Shown in pieces: positions 1 through 7,634 of a DNA stretch of 64,000 bases. Numbering within the stretch: position 1 is the stretch's first letter; each line of letters begins with the position of its first letter. The position numbers were made by a program, and so were the translations under genes. The stretch covers positions 1 to 64,000 of the forward strand of contig CP042469.1 of the NCBI GenBank assembly GCA_015243575.1, read 5' to 3'. A model generated the notes under the pieces. It had not been told where the DNA came from, ran no database searches, and saw only the letters and a list, made by a program, of their open reading frames with translations. Source of the DNA: Clostridiales bacterium (GTDB lineage Bacteria; Bacillota; Clostridia; Peptostreptococcales; Anaerovoracaceae).

Positions 1-534
1 ATGTCACTGGACAGATTGCAAAGTGTATTGAAACCTCCGGTGAATCCATCAAATACCGGTAACGGATGGTCGGAATTGGAGGATGCTCTTGGAGTATCCT
101 TGCCGCAGGACTATAAAGATTTCATCAACATTTATGGCACCGGGGGGATCGATCAGTTTATTTGGATTCTAACGCCTTTTGATCTTGATGAAAACGTCAA
201 TTTTCTAGCCCGAGCAGAAGTGATTCGAGAGGCTTATCTGGAATCGAAACAGCAGTTTCCGGAATATTATAAACATTGCATCTTTCCCGAAGCCGGAGGA
301 ATTCTTCCGTGGGGATATACAGATAATGGGGATGAGCTTTATTGGAAAACAAATGAAGATGCGAGAATGTGGTCCATTATCGTCTATGAAAGCAGGTCAT
401 GGGAATATCATGAATATCCGATGTCTATGACGGAGTTCTTATTCGGAATCGTTTCGAGAAATCTGGTGTGCGATGCCTTTCCTGAAGATTTTCCAAGTGA
501 AGATTTTGAATTTATATCAGGGGATGCAGAATAG
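1..534 (+). CDS. SUKH-family (SMI1/KNR4) immunity-like protein
   Basis: A 177-residue soluble acidic protein. The conserved SUKH pattern is visible: an N-terminal helix with W-S-E-L-E, then the A-L-G-V-x-L-P-x-D-Y-K-D-F-I core near residues 28-43, and the later I-L-P-W-G-Y-T-D-N-G-D strand near residues 100-111. SUKH proteins usually neutralise toxins of contact-dependent or polymorphic toxin systems, so the missing partner would be expected upstream of the window. The first base of the window is the A of an ATG, so a longer N-terminus outside cannot be excluded. A second, broken immunity-like gene follows. Confidence 0.75.
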   Translation: MSLDRLQSVLKPPVNPSNTGNGWSELEDALGVSLPQDYKDFINIYGTGGIDQFIWILTPFDLDENVNFLARAEVIREAYLESKQQFPEYYKHCIFPEAGGILPWGYTDNGDELYWKTNEDARMWSIIVYESRSWEYHEYPMSMTEFLFGIVSRNLVCDAFPEDFPSEDFEFISGDAE

Positions 535-629
535 ATTCGCCTGTCCATAGTCACGAAATTCCTGAATTGTTTGGGATTCCAGAGGATGAAGAGGATGTTC
601 AGTTTTTACAAGAATACTTATTGAATTGA
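531..629 (+). pseudogene. Possible out-of-frame tail of an immunity-type protein
   Basis: Overlapping the stop of the SUKH gene, another frame stays open for 32 codons without a start codon and reads as an acidic peptide containing H-E-I-P-E-L-F-G-I-P-E-D-E-E-D. It looks like a protein C-terminus rather than random sequence. It may be a frameshifted tail of the SUKH gene or the end of a deleted neighbour. Weak evidence. Confidence 0.25.
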
Positions 630-675
630 GGCAAAGAATCAATAGCAAAGCAGAAAACACAGAAAGGATATTCGT

Positions 676-1118
676 ATGGAAATAGCGGATTTGACGCAGA
701 TGCTGGTTCGAAGCCGGTTGCTCCAAAATGAAAAACAAGTGCAAGAATTTGAACAGTCCATTGAGAGAATGAAATCGATGAATTCCGATGATTGCATGAA
801 AAATTTATGTTTGGGATTTGATGATGAAACTGAAAATGATGAAGTGATGTTCGGCTTGGTACATTCCATCGAATCTATGCGGATCAAATGGATTTCTTCA
901 AAAGTGATAAAGAGAAATTTCGGGCGATATGGGATCTTGCAAAGGCTGATGTTTACGCCAATCAGTGGGAATTTCCCGGGTATTGGGTCTATACCGTTGA
1001 GTTTGCTAAAATAAGTCTTGCTTATGGTTATTTTGATATCTGTGATGACCTGCTTGAAAACATAAAGAAGCATAAGTTGCCGATTCCCCAAACGATAAAA
1101 GAACATTATGGATTGTAG
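676..1118 (+). pseudogene. Frameshifted immunity-like gene (Imm30-like)
   Basis: The start at 676 follows an AAAGGATATTCGT leader. The first frame gives a small acidic helical protein with F-D-D-E-T-x-N-D-E-V-M-F-G-L-V-H-S-I-E-S, which resembles Imm30-type immunity proteins from memory. At about position 873 the sensible reading moves to another frame (Y-A-D-Q-M-D-F-F-K-S and onward), which continues to a stop at 1118. Adding one base near 873 would join both halves into one protein of about 147 residues. Its position just after a SUKH gene fits an array of immunity genes. Family assignment is tentative; the frameshift is clear. Confidence 0.5.
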
Positions 1119-1480
1119 ACGATAGCTCTTGTTATACAGAAGGTTTACTGAATTAATCAGCGTATGAGGGAGTTACCGTAGCATTTAAAACGGGTGCCAC
1201 CGTTTTATGGTTTGGGTAGCATTGATATTAAAAAGTAGCATTGATAAATATGACGGGATGTTGTCATATTATAAATGCTACTATTGTTTTGTAGCAAACC
1301 TAGCTGTGGTGTACAACGAAATTGGACCGTTGACTGTTTGGTCAAGTCCTTGCTTTACAGCAAGTAGTGAAGGCCGAAGGAAGACGCGCTATTGGATGTA
1401 ACGCTAGGACGAGAAGCCGCCGGCACTCCAATTTCAGCGCTTCAGACGTGTTGTACCTTGTCAAAGGAGGGTAGCCAAAA
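1119..1480 (+). other. Gene-free stretch before the MazG-like gene
   Basis: No convincing coding sequence here. It holds a short hairpin (1187-1206, AAAACGG and CCGTTTT arms) that may end transcription of the immunity genes, two copies of GTAGCATTGATA about 20 bp apart near 1217-1250, and a strong ribosome-binding site AAAGGAGGG just before 1481. Confidence 0.4.
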
Positions 1481-1822
1481 ATGAAAGGAACAGTGGAAAA
1501 TATGGATGATATGAAATTTAATAAGATTATTGAACGTTCAATTGCCATAAGGCAGAGTTATCATAAGCTTGAAAAGCAGTTTCACAAAAGTGAGTGGACT
1601 GTAGAAGAAGATGCGCTCGCTTTTCTGACAGATGCCGGTTTGGTTGGACGGTTGGCGATGTCACAACAGGGGCGTTGGCCGAAAGGCGACAATACCGTAC
1701 CAGAATTGGAGCATAAGCTCAGTGAGTGCATCTGGTGGATTATTGTATTGGCAGAGCGTATGGATATCGATATCGAAAAGTCATTAGCAGAATTTTTGAC
1801 GAAGCTTGAGAGGCAGCTGTAA
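1481..1822 (+). CDS. MazG-like nucleotide pyrophosphohydrolase-family protein
   Basis: A 113-residue helical protein. An acidic pair E-E-D at about residues 42-44 and the later E-L-E-H-K-L-S-E-C-I-W-W-I-I-V-L-A-E-R-M-D helix fit the metal-binding acidic helices of MazG-like and dUTPase-like all-alpha NTP pyrophosphohydrolases. Such enzymes remove non-canonical NTPs. Start chosen at the ATG placed behind AAAGGAGGGTAGCC. It stands alone, with about 360 bp free upstream and 128 bp downstream. Substrate cannot be told from sequence. Confidence 0.6.
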   Translation: MKGTVENMDDMKFNKIIERSIAIRQSYHKLEKQFHKSEWTVEEDALAFLTDAGLVGRLAMSQQGRWPKGDNTVPELEHKLSECIWWIIVLAERMDIDIEKSLAEFLTKLERQL

Positions 1823-1950
1823 TGCTGATGTGAAAAAATTAAATTTCCAGATTCCGGTATTCTGATGCTATAATAAATGCAGATATATGAAGCAAAATCT
1901 TGAATTTTGCAAGAGAGGCATTGTAATAATAGATATCGGGAGGGATAAAA

Positions 1951-2586
1951 ATGATCAGGATTAGAAACGAAGAAGAAAAAGATTATGAAAGAGTCGAGGA
2001 AATCACCAGGAAAGCCTTTTGGAATTTATATATTCCGGGGTGTAATGAACACTATTTAGTTCATATCATGCGATCTCATGAAGACTTTCTGACGGAACTC
2101 GATCTGGTGATTGAAGAAGATGATCAGGTCATCGGAACTATCATGTATACGAAGGCAACGCTAATTGATGAATCTGGCGATACAAAAGACATTCTTACCT
2201 TTGGTCCTGTTTGTATGCTGCCGGAATATCAGCGAAAGGGATATGGAAAAAAACTCATGGAGTATTCCTTTGAACGTGCAATTGCCCTTGGTTATGATAC
2301 CATCGTAATCTTCGGTAATCCGAATAATTATGTCAGCCGTGGTTTTAAAAGCTGTAAAAAGTACAATGTCTGTCTTGAGAATGGAACCTATCCATCAGCA
2401 ATGATGGTGAAAGAACTCAAACCGCATGTTTTGGACGGAAGAAAATGGGTTTATCAACAAAGCTCAGTCTATGAGTTTGATATAAAGGATGCAGAACAAT
2501 ATGATGAGACTTTACCGAGCATGGAGAAACAATATCAGCCAAGCCAGGAAGAGTTTTATATTCACGTTCATTCTGTCATCCAGTGA
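1951..2586 (+). CDS. GNAT-family N-acetyltransferase
   Basis: A 211-residue protein with an acetyl-CoA-binding motif A around residues 87-105: G-P-V-C-M-L-P-E-Y-Q-R-K-G-Y-G-K-K-L-M, containing the Q/R-x-x-G-x-G signature. The N-terminal strand-helix (I-R-N-E-E-E-K-D-Y-E-R-V) and the V-I-F-G-N-P segment are typical of the YhbS-like branch. It transfers an acetyl group from acetyl-CoA to an amine; acceptor unknown. GGGAGG ends ten bases before the ATG. The following gene starts within or just after its stop, so the two are probably co-transcribed. Confidence 0.85.
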   Translation: MIRIRNEEEKDYERVEEITRKAFWNLYIPGCNEHYLVHIMRSHEDFLTELDLVIEEDDQVIGTIMYTKATLIDESGDTKDILTFGPVCMLPEYQRKGYGKKLMEYSFERAIALGYDTIVIFGNPNNYVSRGFKSCKKYNVCLENGTYPSAMMVKELKPHVLDGRKWVYQQSSVYEFDIKDAEQYDETLPSMEKQYQPSQEEFYIHVHSVIQ

Positions 2587-2597
2587 GTGGGGTACGA

Positions 2598-3347
2598 ATG
2601 GATACTGGTTTTATAAACTTAACAACGGAAAATGTATTTGATGAGCACTTATGCTGCATTATCCGCAGCAAAAAGGCGCATCCGGGGATTGATGCGAAGC
2701 GTCAGTGGCTTTCAGACCGGCTAAAGGAAGGACATGTCTTTCGAAAGTTAAATGAAAAGGGTACGGTTTTTATTGAATATGCTCCGCTTGAAACCGCTTG
2801 GGTTCCTGTAACAGGCGACAACTATTTTTATCTGTATTGTCTATGGGTCACCGGAAGTCATAAAGGAAAAGGGTATGGGAATTCGCTGATGGAATATTGT
2901 ATCAATGATGCTAAAGAAAAGGGAAAGTCCGGTATTTGCATGCTGGGAGCAAAAAAACAAAAAGCTTGGCTTTCTGACCAGGCGTTTGTGAAGAAGTATG
3001 GATTTGAGGTCGTCGATACCACTGATAACGGATATGAATTGCTTGCGCTGTCTTTTGACGGAACAACGCCAAAGTTCGGACAGAATGTTAAAAAGCAAGA
3101 AATAGGGAGGGAAGAATTGACGATTTATTATGACATGCAATGTCCCTTTATCCTTCAAAATATCGAGGTGATAAAACAGTATTGTGAAATGCATGACGTT
3201 TCTGCTTCTCTCATTCAAGTGGATACGTTACAAAAAGCAAAGGAATTGCCTTGCGTTTTCAATAACTATGGTGTATTTTATCAAGGAAATTTCGAGACGG
3301 TGAATTTGTTGGATGTAAATTATTTAAAGAGAATCCTTAAAAAGTAG
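2598..3347 (+). CDS. GNAT acetyltransferase with YoaP-like C-terminal domain
   Basis: About 249 residues in two parts. Residues 1-150 are a GNAT domain (W-V-T-G-S-H-K-G-K-G-Y-G-N-S-L-M acetyl-CoA loop). Residues 175-249 form a small domain starting I-Y-Y-D-M-Q-C-P-F, resembling the thioredoxin-like YoaP C-terminal domain of Bacillus. A GTG at 2583 could extend the protein by five residues, but the ATG at 2598 has GGGG at a proper distance and is preferred. It follows the previous acetyltransferase with almost no gap. Substrate unknown. Confidence 0.8.
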   Translation: MDTGFINLTTENVFDEHLCCIIRSKKAHPGIDAKRQWLSDRLKEGHVFRKLNEKGTVFIEYAPLETAWVPVTGDNYFYLYCLWVTGSHKGKGYGNSLMEYCINDAKEKGKSGICMLGAKKQKAWLSDQAFVKKYGFEVVDTTDNGYELLALSFDGTTPKFGQNVKKQEIGREELTIYYDMQCPFILQNIEVIKQYCEMHDVSASLIQVDTLQKAKELPCVFNNYGVFYQGNFETVNLLDVNYLKRILKK

Positions 3348-3375
3348 AGGCGGCGGCGACTATAAAACTCCAAAG

Positions 3376-3415
3376 GCATGAATAAATTGATACAGCAATT
3401 TACTCGTGCTTTTTT
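3376..3415 (+). terminator. Rho-independent terminator
   Basis: Stem GCATGAATAAATTG paired with CAATTTACTCGTGC (one mismatch and one wobble), six-base loop, followed by six T. It lies 28 bp after the acetyltransferase pair. It resembles the terminator at 7269-7311 in both stem and loop. Confidence 0.75.
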
Positions 3416-3524
3416 GTTAATACTAGATTATATCTAGGAGAGACACTTACATTGACAAGTATTTTCCATTGTGGTTTAATTTACTTGCTTTCATCTTGGA
3501 GAACCTTGGGAGGTTGAATGAATT

Positions 3525-3872
3525 ATGGACAAACATAAAATCTATACGATGAGTTTCGCAAGAGTATATCCCCTGCTGGTTGCAAAGGCAGAAAAAAAAG
3601 GCCGCACTCAATCGGAAGTTGATGAAATCATACGCTGGTTGACTGGATATACACAGGAGGAACTGGAGGAACAACTAGAAAAACAATGCGACAATGAAAC
3701 ATTTTATAAAGAAGCTCCCCGTCTAAACCCATCAAGAGCGCTTATAACAGGAGTTGTTTGCGGTATCAGGGTAGAAGATATTGAGGAGCCCATCATGCAG
3801 GAAATCAGATATCTGGATAAGCTCATTGATGAATTGGCAAAAGGAAAATCTATGGATAAAATCCTTCGATAA
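3525..3872 (+). CDS. DUF2200 family protein
   Basis: A 115-residue protein matching the DUF2200 pattern: [13 protein letters not shown] near the N-terminus, the K-K-G-R-T-x-x-E-V-D-E-I-I-x-W-L-T-G-Y segment, and N-P[20 protein letters not shown] near residue 75. It is soluble, with no signal peptide. The biochemical role of the family is unknown. It is a single-gene unit; a GGGAGG lies 11 bp before the ATG. Confidence 0.85.
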   Translation: MDKHKIYTMSFARVYPLLVAKAEKKGRTQSEVDEIIRWLTGYTQEELEEQLEKQCDNETFYKEAPRLNPSRALITGVVCGIRVEDIEEPIMQEIRYLDKLIDELAKGKSMDKILR

Positions 3873-3988
3873 AAAAAAGTGTAAAATTTGAAATATATCC
3901 ATAAAATTAAAACTCTGTAACTTATTACTTGTCAAGAATTTTAATACGTAGTATTCTTAGCTTAAACAAAGTCGGCGGAGGTATGGTG

Positions 3989-4855
3989 ATGATATTTTCA
4001 AATGAAAAATACAAAGTGGTTAAGGTTTTTAACAATAATGTACTTCTAGCAACCTTGAACGGGAAAGAAAAAATCCTGTACGGCAAGGGGCTCGGCTTTG
4101 GAAAGACTGCGAATGAATTCATTCCAGCAAACATGCTAATCGAAAAAGTCTATACGATCGAGAACGAAGCGAGTTCGAATCAGTTCTCACAGTTAATTAA
4201 CTATGTCGACAGTAAGATTGTAGGTCTCTGTGAGGAGGTCATTTACATGATCGGACAGGAATTAAATGAGGAATTAAATGAAAATATACATATATCCTTA
4301 ACCGATCATATTGCGTTTACTTTGAAAAGACTGAAAGAGAATGATGAAATCATGAATCCGTTTTTAGTAGAAACGGAGACTTTATATAAGCACGAGTTTG
4401 GGATTGCAAGAAAAGCGACTCGTCTTTTGGAAAGCAGATTAAACATCGTGATTCCAGATGGGGAAATTGGATTTATTACGCTTCACATCCATTCGGCGAG
4501 AAACAATGGAAAGCTATCAAACACTATTAAATATACTCGTTTGGTAAGCAGTATGGCGGATTGCATGGAAGCTTCCCTTGGTCTTTCAATTGATCGAAAG
4601 TCCATTGATTATGCAAGGTTTGTCATACATATGCGCTTTGCAATTGAACGATTACAAAAAGGCAATCCCATCAAAAACGAGTTGCTTAGCATCATTAAAA
4701 AACAATTTGCCAATTCCTATAAGGTTTCCGAGAAGCTGGCTAAGCTGATTGAGGAGAGCCTGAACGTTAATGTGGTTGAAGATGAGATTGCATATCTTAC
4801 GGTGCATGTCGAAAAGCTGAAAAACCAATCGCTAGTGGTAGATTTATTTTCATAG
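3989..4855 (+). CDS. glcT: GlcT-like BglG-family transcription antiterminator
   Basis: 288 residues: an RNA-binding CAT domain at 1-60 (V-V-K-V-F-N-N-N-V-L-L-A and G-K-G-L-G-F-G-K), PRD1 about 70-175 (I-S-L-T-D-H-I-A-F and H-I-H-S-A) and PRD2 about 180-288 (V-I-H-M-R-F and T-V-H-V-E). PRD histidines are phosphorylated by HPr/EII, and the active protein binds RAT RNA to stop terminator formation. The start at 3989 is favoured because GGCGGAGG lies seven bases upstream; the ATG at 3983 is too close. The PRD sequences look closest to GlcT. It converges with the EIIA gene, and RAT-like elements are found before the EIIA and EIICB genes. Confidence 0.85.
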   Translation: MIFSNEKYKVVKVFNNNVLLATLNGKEKILYGKGLGFGKTANEFIPANMLIEKVYTIENEASSNQFSQLINYVDSKIVGLCEEVIYMIGQELNEELNENIHISLTDHIAFTLKRLKENDEIMNPFLVETETLYKHEFGIARKATRLLESRLNIVIPDGEIGFITLHIHSARNNGKLSNTIKYTRLVSSMADCMEASLGLSIDRKSIDYARFVIHMRFAIERLQKGNPIKNELLSIIKKQFANSYKVSEKLAKLIEESLNVNVVEDEIAYLTVHVEKLKNQSLVVDLFS

Positions 4856-4883
4856 TGCAGAGGGCCCAAAACTATTTGGAGCG

Positions 4884-5360
4884 TCATTTCTTGTAGCGAA
4901 TAACCGCATCTTTCCCAGCTGTTACAGTACAATCAATGAGCAAATTCATGGAGCTTGTCTCGTCAGGGTTTGTTATGAGAACGGGTGTCATAAGGGAAAA
5001 GCCACTTTCTGTTATAAACTTGCGGTCGATTTTCATTATCGGTTCTCCTGCTTTAACTGAGCTTCCCTCTTCGGCTATCCGCTCAAAACCTTGCCCGTTT
5101 AATTTGACCGTATCAATTCCAATATGCACAAGAACCTCAGTTCCATTCTCAAGTTTCATACCAAATGCGTGATTTGTTTTGAATATAACAGACAAAATTC
5201 CGTCGGCGGGAGCTACGACCATACCATCTGAGGGGTTAATTAAAACACCATCGCCAGCCAGTCTTTGTGAAAATACAGGATCTGGCGCATGGGACAGGTC
5301 CAAGACATCTCCAGAGATTGGAGCAATGATTTTGGATTCTTTTTTAAATAAGCTAAACAT
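4884..5360 (-). CDS. PTS glucose-family EIIA component
   Basis: A 158-residue EIIA-Glc/Crr-type protein. Active-site histidines are His64 (N-H-A-F-G) and His79 (L-V-H-I-G-I-D-T-V), the latter the phosphorylated residue by family knowledge. It accepts phosphate from HPr and passes it to the EIIB cysteine. The EIICB protein encoded divergently at 5720 has no EIIA domain, so this separate EIIA is its natural partner. An AAAGGAG site precedes the ATG. The leader carries a RAT-like sequence and a terminator, so its expression is probably under antitermination control by the adjacent GlcT-like protein. Confidence 0.92.
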   Translation of the reverse strand: MFSLFKKESKIIAPISGDVLDLSHAPDPVFSQRLAGDGVLINPSDGMVVAPADGILSVIFKTNHAFGMKLENGTEVLVHIGIDTVKLNGQGFERIAEEGSSVKAGEPIMKIDRKFITESGFSLMTPVLITNPDETSSMNLLIDCTVTAGKDAVIRYKK

Positions 5361-5377
5361 GAGGAATTACTCCTTTA

Positions 5378-5430
5378 CAAAAAATAAAGACATAAGCTTA
5401 AACTTATGCCTGATTAAACAGTTGCACGTT
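5378..5430 (-). promoter_or_regulatory. RAT-like antiterminator overlapping a leader terminator (EIIA)
   Basis: Read on the minus strand, a RAT-like sequence CAACTG-TTTAAT-CAGGCA (5424-5407) runs into a small hairpin CATAAG/CTTATG (5408-5391), which is followed by a T-rich run (5390-5378) just before the EIIA ribosome-binding site. The core is close to the remembered B. subtilis ptsG RAT (ACTG then CAGGCA). Overlap of RAT and terminator is the hallmark of BglG/GlcT control. Confidence 0.6.
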
Positions 5431-5513
5431 CATTTGTGTATATACTAAACTTTTTAAATTTCTAAGTCAATAGATAGATTTGAAAAGTATTTTACAAATT
5501 TTGAAAATATATG

Positions 5514-5542
5514 TTGCTTTTGAATTGGAAATTAGATATGAT
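5514..5542 (+). promoter_or_regulatory. Sigma-A promoter of the EIICB transcript
   Basis: TTGCTT (-35), 17 bp spacer, TATGAT (-10). Predicted start near 5549, leaving a leader of about 170 nt that contains the RAT-like element and terminator. Confidence 0.6.
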
Positions 5543-5568
5543 TACCTTAATTAAAGAATGGTGTAAAG

Positions 5569-5640
5569 CGTGTCACCAATTTATTTGGGCATTAGCTGAA
5601 AAGAAAAACCGATGGTTTTTCTTTTCAGCTTTTTTATTTT
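5569..5640 (+). terminator. Leader attenuator: RAT-like element plus terminator (EIICB)
   Basis: A 17-bp perfect stem (5594-5610 with 5614-5630, loop GAT) followed by TTTTTATTTT forms a strong terminator 90 bp before the EIICB start. Just upstream, CACCAA-TTTAT-TTGGGCATTAG (5574-5595) aligns with the RAT-like element before the EIIA gene, and its upper stem (CCAA with TTGG) differs but keeps pairing. Its end overlaps the terminator stem. Expression of the transporter should need the GlcT-like antiterminator. Confidence 0.75.
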
Positions 5641-5719
5641 AATAATCAAATGAAGATCCCAGATTTTAAAGGGTTATAACCCTTTAAATAGATTTTATTA
5701 AAAAAAGGAGGGACTTATC

Positions 5720-7174
5720 ATGATGAAAATTCTACAAAAATTAGGAAAATCATTAATGCTGCCAGTAGCCGTACTTCCAGTAGCTAGTATTATGATGGGC
5801 ATTGGTTATTGGATCGATCCTACTGGTTGGGGCGCCAACAGCATTGTTTCAGCTTTCTTATTGAAAGCAGGCGGTTCATTAATTGACAACATGGGGATTC
5901 TGTTTGCAATTGGTGTTGCCATTGGTATGTCAGATGACAATGATGGGGCGGCGGGACTTGCTGGGCTAGTTTCCTGGCTTACTCTTACAACGTTATTAGC
6001 CCCTGGTTCTGTATCGATGTTTCTACATATGGATGTTGCAGAAGTGCCGGCAGCATTTAGTCATGTTCAGACACAGTTCATGGGCTTGCTGGCAGGCTTG
6101 ATTGCAGCAAATTGCTACAATAGATTCAAGAATACGAAGCTGCCGGATTTTCTGGGATTTTTCGGCGGCAGAAGAAGTGTTGCCATCGTTACAGCAGGAA
6201 TATCCAGTTTAGCCGCACTTATCTTATTATTTGCTTGGCCTGCTGTCTATGGTGCACTGGTACTGTTTGGTGAATCAATGATCTCTACCGGTCCTGTTGG
6301 TGCTGGTATCTACGCGTTCTTTAACCGATTACTAATACCGACCGGACTTCACCATGCACTTAACTCTGTTTTTTGGTTTGACGTAGCAGGAGTCAACGAT
6401 CTGGGCAATTTCTGGAGCGGTAAGGGTGTTTTGGGTCAAACTGGTATGTATATGACGGGATTCTTCCCAGTGATGATGTTTGGTTTACCGGCAGGAGCGT
6501 TAGCTATGTACCATACGGCAAAAGACAAAAACAAAAAAGTTGTGTATGGCTTATTGATGGCCGCAGCCTTATCATCATTTTTCACAGGCGTTACAGAACC
6601 AATCGAATTTGCATTCATGTTCCTTGCTCCTCCTTTATTTTTGATCCATGCAGGATTGACGGGATTGTCAGCATTTATCTGTGCAACGCTTCCTGTTAGA
6701 GCCGGATTCAATTTCAGCGCGGGATTTGTAGACTGGTTCCTGAGCTTTAAGGCTCCAATGGCACAGAACCCATTGCTTCTCATTCCGATCGGATTAGTCT
6801 TTGCCGTAGTTTATTATATTGTATTCCGCTTTGCAATTACAAAGTGGAACCTGATGACTCCAGGCAGAGAAGAGGATTCTGAGGCAGAGTTAAAAGTGAC
6901 CCTTGATAACAACAATTACACTGAAGTCGCAGCAATCATTTTAAAAGGCGTTGGCGGAAAAGAAAACGTTCAATCAATCGACTACTGCATCACAAGATTG
7001 CGGCTGACGGTTAAGGATCAGGTAGCTGTAAATGAAAAAATTATCAAGTCCTCGGGCGTTTCCGGTATTATAAGGCCGAGTAAGTTCAGCGTTCAAGTTG
7101 TTGTCGGAACACAAGTTCAATTTGTGGCAGATGAATTTAAAAAGCTTTGTGAAAAGGACACGGTGACCAATTAA
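5720..7174 (+). CDS. PTS EIICB transporter, glucose/N-acetylglucosamine family
   Basis: 484 residues: EIIC membrane domain (about 1-390, around ten membrane segments) and EIIB domain (about 405-484). The EIIC part has L-L-I-P-T-G-L-H-H-A-L-N-S-V-F-W-F and F-F-T-G-V-T-E-P-I-E-F, the sugar-binding and G-I-T-E-P-type motifs, and reads closer to NagE than to PtsG. The phosphorylated cysteine is Cys423 in Y-C-I-T-R-L-R. It imports and phosphorylates a sugar, likely GlcNAc or a related hexose. RBS AGGAGGG. EIIA, HPr and the antiterminator are encoded alongside. The downstream PIG-L deacetylase also points to an N-acetylated substrate. Confidence 0.9.
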   Translation: MMKILQKLGKSLMLPVAVLPVASIMMGIGYWIDPTGWGANSIVSAFLLKAGGSLIDNMGILFAIGVAIGMSDDNDGAAGLAGLVSWLTLTTLLAPGSVSMFLHMDVAEVPAAFSHVQTQFMGLLAGLIAANCYNRFKNTKLPDFLGFFGGRRSVAIVTAGISSLAALILLFAWPAVYGALVLFGESMISTGPVGAGIYAFFNRLLIPTGLHHALNSVFWFDVAGVNDLGNFWSGKGVLGQTGMYMTGFFPVMMFGLPAGALAMYHTAKDKNKKVVYGLLMAAALSSFFTGVTEPIEFAFMFLAPPLFLIHAGLTGLSAFICATLPVRAGFNFSAGFVDWFLSFKAPMAQNPLLLIPIGLVFAVVYYIVFRFAITKWNLMTPGREEDSEAELKVTLDNNNYTEVAAIILKGVGGKENVQSIDYCITRLRLTVKDQVAVNEKIIKSSGVSGIIRPSKFSVQVVVGTQVQFVADEFKKLCEKDTVTN

Positions 7175-7214
7175 TCCCATGCCCGAAGGTCTGTGACAAA
7201 TTCATCCCATGCCC
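7161..7214 (+). repeat. Short tandem duplication over the EIICB stop codon
   Basis: GTGACCAATTAATCCCATGC (from 7161) is repeated as GTGACAAATTCATCCCATGC (from 7193), with CATGGGATT in inverse shortly after (about 7238). The first copy contains the stop codon of EIICB. Confidence 0.6.
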
Positions 7215-7268
7215 AGACAGGATCTAAGCTTTCAATTAATCATGGGATTGAAAGAACTATGAAATTCT

Positions 7269-7311
7269 AAAGCGTGGATAAATTGATAATAAAATCTATT
7301 CACGCTTTTTC
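7269..7311 (+). terminator. Rho-independent terminator after EIICB
   Basis: Stem AAAGCGTGGATA with TATTCACGCTTT (one G-T pair), 16-base loop, then TTTTT region. Separates EIICB from the HPr-HAD-deacetylase genes. Confidence 0.75.
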
Positions 7312-7357
7312 GTTAAAATAAACGGAATTACTGATTAACATGGAGGGGGAACTAAAA

Positions 7358-7624
7358 TTGATATCAAAAGATATTTTAATTATGAACGAGACAGGAATCC
7401 ACGCAAGACCGGCAGCGGTATTTGTGAGCATGGCTACAAAATTTAAATCAAAAATCGATGTGATTAAAGATAAGAAAAAGGCGAATGCTAAATCAATTCT
7501 TCATATCATGTCACTGGGAATTGACAAAGGGTCCACCATAACAATTTCTGCAGACGGGGAAGACGAGGCAGAGGCAGTAGATCGACTGGTCAAATTGGTC
7601 GAATCAAAATTTGGCGAAGAATAG
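7358..7624 (+). CDS. ptsH: HPr phosphocarrier protein
   Basis: With the TTG start at 7358 the protein is exactly 88 residues, with His15 in G-I-H-A-R-P-A-A and Ser46 in A-K-S-I-L-H-I, the classical HPr numbering. GGAGGGGG sits nine bases upstream of this TTG; an upstream ATG at 7340 overlaps the ribosome-binding site and would add six residues. It passes phosphate from enzyme I to EIIA, and Ser46 is the HPr-kinase site. No enzyme I gene is in the window, so that component must come from elsewhere. The HAD gene starts 10 bp after. Confidence 0.93.
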   Translation: MISKDILIMNETGIHARPAAVFVSMATKFKSKIDVIKDKKKANAKSILHIMSLGIDKGSTITISADGEDEAEAVDRLVKLVESKFGEE

Positions 7625-7634
7625 GAAAGGTCTT

